A stretch of DNA of 36,344 nucleotides. Origin: an uncultured Bacteroidia bacterium (GTDB lineage Bacteria; Bacteroidota; Bacteroidia; Bacteroidales; F082). Under the pieces are notes generated by a model, which did not search any database, was not told where the DNA came from, and worked only from the letters and a program-made list of their open reading frames with translations. Position 1 is the stretch's first letter, and every line of letters begins with the position of its first letter. This document shows positions 30,957 to 36,344 of the stretch, in pieces. The DNA is taken from the NCBI GenBank assembly GCA_902783365.1, contig CACZQL010000025.1, positions 1-36,344 of the forward strand, given 5' to 3'. The translations under genes were made by a program, and so were the position numbers.

Positions 30957-32075
30957 TTAGTTTTGTTTATAAATCTCGTGAAGTTTCAGATAGGTGATTT
31001 TCCCGTTGCTGTCTTTTTCGGCTGACAGCACCACAAAGCTGGCCAACGAGGTGGAAGTGGCCACGCGTGCCAGGAAGTCGGCAGAGGTCTCGCGCGACAC
31101 CATGGTGTTGAAGCTGCGGCCATAAACCTCGACTCTCGCCCTTGGTGAGGCAAAGTACCTGGCAAGAAGGGGATCCACCCGGTTGATGCGGTCCATCTTG
31201 TTGCTGTTTTGCGAAGTCAGTTGCATCAAGGCGGCGAGGAAGTCGTCGCCATTGTTGGTGGTGGGGGCTACCGTACCGCCACCATTGTAGGAAGGCGCCG
31301 GCGAGCTGGAATTTCTGACGTTCACCTCATAAAGCGGAGTATGTTTGCCCACACGGGTGGTTCTGCTCTTGGTGCTTTCCATCAGTCTGTTCCAGTCGGG
31401 CTGGGTATTACCATTCACCATGGAGGACAACTCCTTGAGGAACGAAAGGGTGAAAGCGCCTCCTTCGGTGAGTGCTGCTGAAGGCTCGCCCACCGAGCTG
31501 CTGCACACCAGAACATTGCCAGAGACACTGCCAAACAGGCTCTTGTAGTTCTTCTCGGCACTGCCCTTGATTCTGGTTTCCTCACTCAGCATCAAGTCCT
31601 TGGCCGACATGCCCGCCACAAACGAGTTGCAGCAATCGGCCATGACGATTCTGAATTTCGGGCTCTTCGAGGCAATCTTCTCATCCACTTTGTAGAGTGG
31701 CATCATTTCGCGGTCGGTGTGGCCAAGGGCCATCTGGGGATAACGGGACTTGTCATCGACGGCGCGACCGCCATGACCGGTGTAGTAGAAGAAAACCATA
31801 TCGTTGGAACCCACTTTAAGACGCTGAACGGCTTTTTCCACATTCGAATAGGAGTAGTCGTCGCCCGAAATGGTCACTACATTGGCTTCATAGCCGCAAG
31901 CCGCTGCAATGGCCATCATCTCCACTTCCATGGTATAACTGTCTTTGAGGCAACTTTCACCGATACTGGGGTCGTCAATATTGGCCACGATGATTCCGTG
32001 CATGGTCTGAGCCTTCAAGGTGCCGGCAAAAAGCACTGCCACCAAGGCTATCATAAGAAAGAATATCTTTTTCAT
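30957..32075 (-). CDS. Exported caspase-like (C14/metacaspase) protease
   Basis: 372 residues with signal peptide ending LKAQ. The caspase-like p20 core spans about 24-230: MHGIIVANIDD, the catalytic His101 in YYTGHGGR, and MADCCNS with the likely nucleophile Cys149, then VLVCSSSVGEPS and EGGAFTLSFL. So a working Cys-His dyad is present, and Asp-rich loops suggest Arg/Lys specificity as in bacterial metacaspases (inference). After a Ser/Gly/Thr linker comes a ~100-residue C-terminal region unlike known domains. It acts outside the cytoplasm. It is 49 bp after the pseudo-caspase gene with which it shares the core fold. Confidence 0.88.
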   Translation of the reverse strand: MKKIFFLMIALVAVLFAGTLKAQTMHGIIVANIDDPSIGESCLKDSYTMEVEMMAIAAACGYEANVVTISGDDYSYSNVEKAVQRLKVGSNDMVFFYYTGHGGRAVDDKSRYPQMALGHTDREMMPLYKVDEKIASKSPKFRIVMADCCNSFVAGMSAKDLMLSEETRIKGSAEKNYKSLFGSVSGNVLVCSSSVGEPSAALTEGGAFTLSFLKELSSMVNGNTQPDWNRLMESTKSRTTRVGKHTPLYEVNVRNSSSPAPSYNGGGTVAPTTNNGDDFLAALMQLTSQNSNKMDRINRVDPLLARYFASPRARVEVYGRSFNTMVSRETSADFLARVATSTSLASFVVLSAEKDSNGKITYLKLHEIYKQN

Positions 32076-32124
32076 ATTGCGTAAGTTTGTTTCTGATGAA
32101 TAAATAATTGGTTTTTGTTATTAA

Positions 32125-33417
32125 CTAACGGATTTCATAGCAAGGCATCTGTCCGAAGCGGGCTGATTGTTGCTTCACCCTTTCGAGGAGGGATTTCCAG
32201 TCGTTGGTGCTGCCCGAGTTCAAGTCCATGAGGAACAGTTGCGTGAAGACGCCACCCTCCGGGGTGCTCATGGCCGTGCCACCTTGCGACGCGGCGCATA
32301 CGGTCACACTGCCGGACGCTTCCATAAACAAAGCTTTGTAACGGTTGACGAGGTCGTTTTGGTTCAGCCGGTCGTCGCCCTCAGGCAGGGGAGTGTCTTT
32401 GGAAGTCCCTTGGTTGTTCGAAGCTCCAAAAACACCTTGTCCGCAATCGGCCATCACCACAGTAAGCCTGGGATTCTTCGAGGTGATCAAACGCTCCACC
32501 AGGTCCAACGGCATCGTGTCTTTCGAAGAGGTACCGAATGCCATGCGAGGGAAAGCCGATTTGTCGGTGGCTTCACGGCCACCATATCCCGAGAAATAGA
32601 AGAACACCACATCGTTGGCGCCACATTTCAGCTGTTTGAGCTCTTGCTCCACTTTGGCCGCGAAGAAGTTGTCGCCTTGCAAGGCATGCTTCTCGAAGGA
32701 ATAGTTCAAGGCCTTTGCCACCGCCTGCATTTCCATCTCGATGTTGTAACTGTCTTTCAGTGAGGCGGAACCGATGTTGTTATCATTGATATCCGCCACG
32801 ATAAAGGCATGGAAAGCGCCTTGAGTAGGTATCGCGGCACTGTTCTCAAAGGTGCCCTTCAACGCGCCAAGGTATTTGTCCTCGGGAAGCAAATAGTTGC
32901 AAAATCTTACCAGGGAAGGCTGGCAGCTGTATTTGTAGGTAACCACTTTGCCATCCTGTTCAAAGGCCCATTTCTCACAATTGAAGGAGATGTAAACCGT
33001 CACCACCTTTTTGTTGGCTCCCGTGAACTCAAAGGCGAGGTAAGGGGCAAAAAAGCATTTGGGTTCCTCCGAGGTGTCAAGGTTGTAATTGGAGATGTCG
33101 GCGAGGAAGAGCTGAAGAGGCACTTGATGGTAGGTCTCCAACTTGCCGATTTTGGTGCGTTCCGCCTTCAGAAAATAGTCTTTGTCGCTTCCCTCACCTC
33201 CGAAAGTAGGAGCCATTTGGTAACATGTCACCTTGGAAGGAGAGAACAGCACTTGGCACATCTCATCACCTAATAAATTAATTACTGCGCTGTCGGCCAC
33301 CACAGAGTTTTTGCCCCCGAAGGAGCCATTGCTCTTTTGGGCCACAGACGACTCACTGCATGCGGTCATGGTACCCACCATCACCAACACTAATAAGATC
33401 CATTTGTTTTGACTCAT
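32125..33417 (-). CDS. Lipoprotein pseudo-caspase
   Basis: 430 residues with lipoprotein signal (LVMVGTMTAC, Cys20). Residues ~30-190 are an additional domain of unknown type with several Cys. Residues ~200-400 repeat the caspase-like core of the next gene: HAFIVADINDN, KDSYNIEMEM, NDVVFFYFSGYGGRE, VVMADCG, SVTVCAASQGG, EGGVFTQLFL. Both catalytic residues are changed: the His is Tyr278 and the nucleophile position is Gly326 (only the neighbouring Cys325 remains). So it cannot act as a normal caspase and could be a regulator, partner or substrate receptor of the active protein. It is the first gene of the group and has its own strong promoter. Confidence 0.87.
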   Translation of the reverse strand: MSQNKWILLVLVMVGTMTACSESSVAQKSNGSFGGKNSVVADSAVINLLGDEMCQVLFSPSKVTCYQMAPTFGGEGSDKDYFLKAERTKIGKLETYHQVPLQLFLADISNYNLDTSEEPKCFFAPYLAFEFTGANKKVVTVYISFNCEKWAFEQDGKVVTYKYSCQPSLVRFCNYLLPEDKYLGALKGTFENSAAIPTQGAFHAFIVADINDNNIGSASLKDSYNIEMEMQAVAKALNYSFEKHALQGDNFFAAKVEQELKQLKCGANDVVFFYFSGYGGREATDKSAFPRMAFGTSSKDTMPLDLVERLITSKNPRLTVVMADCGQGVFGASNNQGTSKDTPLPEGDDRLNQNDLVNRYKALFMEASGSVTVCAASQGGTAMSTPEGGVFTQLFLMDLNSGSTNDWKSLLERVKQQSARFGQMPCYEIR

Positions 33418-33455
33418 AACTTAAAGAATTTTCAATACAAAAAATTTTTTCTTTG

Positions 33456-33486
33456 CAAATTTATGACCATAATATTACGAAACAAA
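33456..33486 (-). promoter_or_regulatory. Promoter of the pseudo-caspase/caspase group
   Basis: TTTG (33483-33486), a 19-bp spacer and TAAATTTG (33456-33463) on the minus strand form a consensus Bacteroidota promoter; transcription would begin near 33449, about 31 nt before the pseudo-caspase ATG. Confidence 0.7.
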
Positions 33487-33534
33487 CGGAATAACATGCC
33501 TATTTTGGGCTATAAAAACCGCTATTTCGGGCAT

Positions 33535-33774
33535 TTACAGCAATTCTGAATACACCTTGAAGAAATCATGCTCCAAAATTCTGGAGATGCGGAACAACAG
33601 ATAGGTGTCGATGTATTGTTTGTGGAATATCTTGGTGATGGTGCGGGGATTGCACGAAAGCTGCGCGGCAAGCCAGATGTTGGTACGGCCTTGGCGCTTG
33701 AGTTCCTGGCGAATCAATTCGCCTATATGCGGGTCGGACGCGCCGCCCCTTGAAGGTGTCATATTGCTCGTCAT
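33535..33774 (-). CDS. Small helix-turn-helix DNA-binding protein
   Basis: 79 residues; Met1 at 33774, Met5 (33762) is possible. An XRE-like HTH runs over about 18-60: IGELIRQELKRQ, WLAAQLSC, then the recognition helix NPRTITKIFHK. It is followed by YIDTYLLFRISRILEHDFF, as in small Bacteroidota regulators. No other domain. It lies just ahead of the caspase group and in the same direction, with the strong promoter of that group between them, so it is a candidate regulator of the group or of itself. An inverted repeat covers its start codon. Confidence 0.8.
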   Translation of the reverse strand: MTSNMTPSRGGASDPHIGELIRQELKRQGRTNIWLAAQLSCNPRTITKIFHKQYIDTYLLFRISRILEHDFFKVYSELL

Positions 33775-33803
33775 AAGATGGTCTGTTTTATACCTTATCT
33801 TAT
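33773..33803. promoter_or_regulatory. Inverted repeat at the HTH gene start, possible operator
   Basis: ATAAGAT (33773-33779) and ATCTTAT (33797-33803) face each other with 17 bp between, at the HTH gene start. Autoregulation is a reasonable guess. No TAnnTTTG box is visible there. Confidence 0.4.
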
Positions 33804-33873
33804 TAATAGAGGGGGCTATGACATCTTTTTAGTCAAAAAATAATAATTTTTTTTATTTTTCCACTTTCCGCAC

Positions 33874-34431
33874 TCAGTTAAACTGGTTCATGGTGCGGTC
33901 GGGACCTTGGAGGACGAAGCTCTTGATGGCTTCCACAGCTTTGTCCACGGTTTGGCTGATGATGGGTTCTTCGGAGGGTTTCCACTCGCCCAGCACATAA
34001 TCCACAAGGCGGCCTTGGGGAAAGTCGTTGCCGATGCCGAGGCGCAGGCGGCAAAAGACGTTGGTGCCGAGTTTCTCGATGATGTCGGTGAGACCGTTGT
34101 GGCCGGCGTCGGCGCCTTTTTTGCGGAGGCGGAGGCCACCCACGGGGAGGGCGATGTCGTCGTTGACGACGAGGAGGTTCTCGATGGGGATTTTTTCATG
34201 GTCGAGCCAGTATTTCACGGCCTTTCCGCTGAGGTTCATGTAGGTGGTGGGTTTGATCACCACGAGGGTCCTGCCGCGGAGTTTCATTTCCGAGACTTGG
34301 GCGAGGCGGTCGGTGGTGAAGGAGGCGTCAAGATCTTCGGCCAGGCGGTCGGCGACCCTGAAGCCGGCGTTGTGGCGGGTGTTCGCATATTCCGCGCCGA
34401 TGTTTCCGAGACAGGCGATGAGGTATTTCAT
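33874..34431 (-). CDS. pth: Peptidyl-tRNA hydrolase
   Basis: 185 residues, the usual length. The enzyme releases tRNA from peptidyl-tRNA dropped by ribosomes. Sequence marks: YLIACLGNIGAEYANTRHNAGF with catalytic His20, KPTTYMNLSGKAV and NDDIALPVGGLRLRKKGADAGHNG with the binding Asn and His, and the LRLGIG tail. It lies after L25 (105 bp), with paired hairpins in the gap. The neighbours prs-rplY-pth are a known Bacteroidota order. Confidence 0.96.
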   Translation of the reverse strand: MKYLIACLGNIGAEYANTRHNAGFRVADRLAEDLDASFTTDRLAQVSEMKLRGRTLVVIKPTTYMNLSGKAVKYWLDHEKIPIENLLVVNDDIALPVGGLRLRKKGADAGHNGLTDIIEKLGTNVFCRLRLGIGNDFPQGRLVDYVLGEWKPSEEPIISQTVDKAVEAIKSFVLQGPDRTMNQFN

Positions 34432-34452
34432 GGGGATTATTATATAAAGGTA

Positions 34453-34476
34453 GGGGCGGACTCAAGTGTCCGCCCC
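34453..34476. repeat. Palindromic element, copy 1
   Basis: GGGGCGGAC and GTCCGCCCC form a perfect 9-bp stem with a 6-nt loop. A second, related one lies 26 bp away. The GGGGCGGAC type recalls REP-like dispersed palindromes seen in many bacteria. Confidence 0.7.
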
Positions 34477-34502
34477 CATGGTTTTTGTTGAAAGCCTCGA
34501 AA

Positions 34503-34524
34503 GGGCGGACCTGAGAGTCCGTCC
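34503..34524. repeat. Palindromic element, copy 2
   Basis: GGGCGGAC and GTCCGTCC pair with one G-T or mismatch around a 6-nt loop, in the rplY-pth gap. Confidence 0.6.
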
Positions 34525-34536
34525 GAACGAGTTGGT

Positions 34537-35109
34537 TTATTCGTTTTCGTCGTTGGTGACGACGGCGCCACGGGCGGCGCGCACTTCGACGATGACCTGG
34601 TATCCGGGAGTCACCATGGTCACACCCTCGATGTTGAGGTCGCGGACCTTGATGGAGTCAAGGATGTTCAGTTTGGAGATGTCGATTCTGATGACATCCG
34701 GAAGGTCTTTGGCGAGGCCGCTGACCTTGATTTTGCGGACAGCCTGTTTCAGCTTACCACCACGCATGACGCCAGGGGCGCTACCCTCGATGGAGAGGGG
34801 CAGGGTGACGGTGATGGGCTTGTCTTCCCTCACAAAGAGGAAGTCGGCGTGCAACACGTTATCGGTCACAGGGTGATACTGCACATCCTGAAGAATGGCG
34901 TTGTACGACTTGCCGTCGATGTTGAGGTTGATGATGAAGCACTCCGGAGTAAAGAGGATCTTCTTGAAATTCTTGGCCTCGGTGGCGAAATGGATTTGTT
35001 CGTTGCCGCCGTAAAGGACGCACGGAACCATTTCGGCCTTACGAAGGGCCTTAGCATCTTTTTTCCCTACGTTCTCGCGAAGAGAACCGCTCAATGATAC
35101 TGTTTTCAT
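34537..35109 (-). CDS. rplY: 50S ribosomal protein L25/general stress protein Ctc
   Basis: 190 residues, the long (CTC/TL5) form. The N-terminal ~95 residues are the 5S rRNA-binding L25 domain (SGSLRENVGKKDAKALRKAEMVPCVLYGG ... LQDVQYHPVTDNVLHADFLFV, shown here as separated landmarks). The rest is the TL5-type beta domain, LPLSIEGSAPGVMRGGKLKQ onwards, with an EVRAARGAVV tail. It lies between prs (67 bp, holding heptamer arrays) and pth. Confidence 0.95.
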   Translation of the reverse strand: MKTVSLSGSLRENVGKKDAKALRKAEMVPCVLYGGNEQIHFATEAKNFKKILFTPECFIINLNIDGKSYNAILQDVQYHPVTDNVLHADFLFVREDKPITVTLPLSIEGSAPGVMRGGKLKQAVRKIKVSGLAKDLPDVIRIDISKLNILDSIKVRDLNIEGVTMVTPGYQVIVEVRAARGAVVTNDENE

Positions 35110-35111
35110 TT

Positions 35112-35139
35112 AATTAACAATTAATAATTTATAATTTAT
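35112..35139. repeat. AT-rich heptamer array, 4 copies
   Basis: AATTAAC, AATTAAT, AATTTAT and AATTTAT, beginning 2 bp before the rplY start codon. A further stretch to 35176 (two GTGGGGA-containing 14-mers) is also 7-periodic. Confidence 0.7.
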
Positions 35140-35176
35140 AGATAATTGGGGTCAGTGGGGAATTTGCAGTGGGGAC

Positions 35177-36112
35177 TTATTTAAAGAGGGAGCTGATGGA
35201 TTCGTAGTTTTCGATACGATGGATGACATCGGCGAAGAGTTGTGCGGTGCTGATGACTTTGATTTTGGGGCTGGCGTCTTTGCGGAGGGGGATAGAGTCG
35301 GTGACCCACACTTCCTCGAAGACGGAGTTTTGGATGCGTTCCATGGCGGGGCCGCTGCACACGGCGTGGGTGGCGAAGGCGCGGACGCTCTTGGCGCCGT
35401 TGTCCATGATCAGCTGTCCGGCCTTGACCATGGTGCCGGCGGTGTCGATGATGTCGTCCATGATGATGACGTTTTTGTCTTTGACGTCGCCGATGAGGGT
35501 CATGCTATCGACCACGTTGGCGCGTGAGCGCTGTTTGTGGCAGATGGCGAGGTCGCAGTCGAGACGCTTGGCATAGGCCGAGGCGCGTTTGGAACCTCCG
35601 ATGTCGGGGGAGGCGATGAGGAGGTCGGGGATCTCCATCTTCTTGATATGGTCGATGAAGAGGGAGGAGGCGTAGAGGGCATCGACCGGGATGTCGAAGA
35701 AGCCTTGGATCTGGTCGGCATGTAGGTCGAGGGTGATGATACGGTTGACGCCGGTGGCGGCGAGGAGGTTGGCGACGAGTTTGGCGCCGATGCTGACGCG
35801 CGGCTGGTCCTTGCGGTCCTGACGCGCCCATCCGAAATAAGGAATCACCGCGATGACTTTGTGGGCCGAAGCACGCTTGGCCGCGTCGATCATCAGCAGC
35901 AGTTCCATGAGGTTATCCGTCGGAGGCATGGTGGACTGCACGATGAACACGTGGTGACCACGGATGCTTTCGTCGTAGGAAGGCTGGAACTCGCGGTCGG
36001 AGAACTCCACCACCGACGAATTCCCAAGAGGCTTACCGTAAGCTTCGGCGATTTTTCGCCCCAGCTCGGTGGTAGCCCTTCCGGCAAAGATAGAAACGAA
36101 TTTCCTTGACAT
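35177..36112 (-). CDS. prs: Ribose-phosphate pyrophosphokinase
   Basis: 311 residues, normal length. It makes PRPP from ribose 5-phosphate and ATP. Marks: FAGRATTELGRKIAE near the start, FSDREFQP, DLHADQIQGFF, and the PRPP loop NVIIMDDIIDTAGT. The flexible catalytic-loop region has KRASAYAKRLD. It is the first gene of prs-rplY-pth; a promoter lies 26-56 nt upstream, and the gene diverges from tRNA-Leu. Confidence 0.97.
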   Translation of the reverse strand: MSRKFVSIFAGRATTELGRKIAEAYGKPLGNSSVVEFSDREFQPSYDESIRGHHVFIVQSTMPPTDNLMELLLMIDAAKRASAHKVIAVIPYFGWARQDRKDQPRVSIGAKLVANLLAATGVNRIITLDLHADQIQGFFDIPVDALYASSLFIDHIKKMEIPDLLIASPDIGGSKRASAYAKRLDCDLAICHKQRSRANVVDSMTLIGDVKDKNVIIMDDIIDTAGTMVKAGQLIMDNGAKSVRAFATHAVCSGPAMERIQNSVFEEVWVTDSIPLRKDASPKIKVISTAQLFADVIHRIENYESISSLFK

Positions 36113-36137
36113 GGATCTATAGGGTTGTTTCGGGCTG

Positions 36138-36168
36138 CAAAAGTAGGATTTTTCCCCCGCATGGGCAA
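36138..36168 (-). promoter_or_regulatory. Promoter of prs
   Basis: TTG (36166-36168), 20-bp spacer and TACTTTTG (36138-36145) on the minus strand. Confidence 0.65.
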
Positions 36169-36206
36169 GGTTTTTCCGAAAAAAGTATGATTTTTTAAAA
36201 AGCCGC

Positions 36207-36236
36207 TTGCAAATTCCAAAAAAATGCGTAATTTTG
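36207..36236 (+). promoter_or_regulatory. Promoter of tRNA-Leu
   Basis: TTG (36207-36209), a 19-bp spacer and TAATTTTG (36229-36236), with the tRNA beginning 24 nt after the box. Confidence 0.7.
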
Positions 36237-36259
36237 CACCCTCGTTCGTTGAAAGGAAT

Positions 36260-36344
36260 GCCGAAGTGGCGGAATAGGTAGACGCGTCGGTCTCAAAAAC
36301 CGATGAGGTTAAACTCGTGCCGGTTCGATCCCGGCCTTCGGTAC
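36260..36344 (+). tRNA. tRNA-Leu (anticodon CAA), cut by the window end
   Basis: The acceptor stem (GCCGAAG with CTTCGGT), D arm, a 5-bp anticodon stem with loop CTCAAAA (anticodon CAA), a long variable arm (TGAGGTTAAACTCG) typical of class II tRNA, and the TTCGATCC T-loop region are visible. The gene reads UUG codons. The window ends two bases into ACCA, so the encoded CCA end can only be presumed. Confidence 0.95.

Noticed and set aside
20230-33417. A prophage, integrative element or transposon
   Set aside because: No integrase, transposase, phage structural gene or terminal repeats were found; only gene duplications.

Overview
The window looks like a chromosomal piece of an anaerobic member of the Bacteroidales (Bacteroidota). 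Three things point there: promoters of the Bacteroidota type (TTG, 19-21 bp spacer, TAnnTTTG), type IX secretion (T9SS) C-terminal sorting domains on two exported proteins, and the prs - L25/Ctc - pth gene order. The metabolism visible is fermentative: [FeFe]-hydrogenase maturation genes and a complete Na+-pumping methylmalonyl-CoA decarboxylase operon for propionate formation. The genus cannot be told from the sequence.

Layout. 1-1235 holds a truncated Ser/Thr kinase gene, divergent from a small helix-turn-helix-type gene. 1949-4990 is a TM1266-type regulator, HydF and HydG. 5158-9884 is a rightward run of exported proteins: a lipoprotein with a 15-bp repeat array at its start, a secreted M1 aminopeptidase, a small lipoprotein and a repeat-containing T9SS cargo protein. 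It ends at a strong bidirectional terminator. 9960-14549 is the epimerase / methylmalonyl-CoA decarboxylase operon. 14695-18038 encodes GatD and GatE, the archaeal-type Glu-tRNA(Gln) amidotransferase, which is unexpected in a bacterium. 18188-20198 is a short-chain dehydrogenase and a THUMP rRNA methyltransferase. 20230-33417 is a 13-kb, entirely leftward run of exported proteins. 33535-36344 is a small regulator gene, pth, rplY/ctc, prs and a tRNA-Leu(CAA) cut by the window end.

The accessory run 20.2-33.4 kb is the most unusual part. Read in the direction of transcription it begins with a lipoprotein pseudo-caspase (both catalytic residues replaced) and an exported, apparently intact caspase-like protease. 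Two small exported proteins follow, and then a module of three families: C (a secreted domain plus repeat-type C-terminus), A and B (both predicted outer-membrane beta-barrels). The C-A-B module occurs twice, with an extra short C, an extra B and an extra A. Two lipoproteins close the run. It has the look of a cell-envelope system that I cannot match to a described one.

The second theme is repeats. At least fourteen intergenic arrays have a strict 7-bp period but unrelated unit sequences, and many overlap the stop codon of the preceding gene. One double array lies inside the coding region of the decarboxylase gamma subunit. The 20.2-33.4 kb run has only one such array, near its 3' end. No gene-free stretch exceeds 300 bases; the longest (26865-27071) contains a long hairpin.
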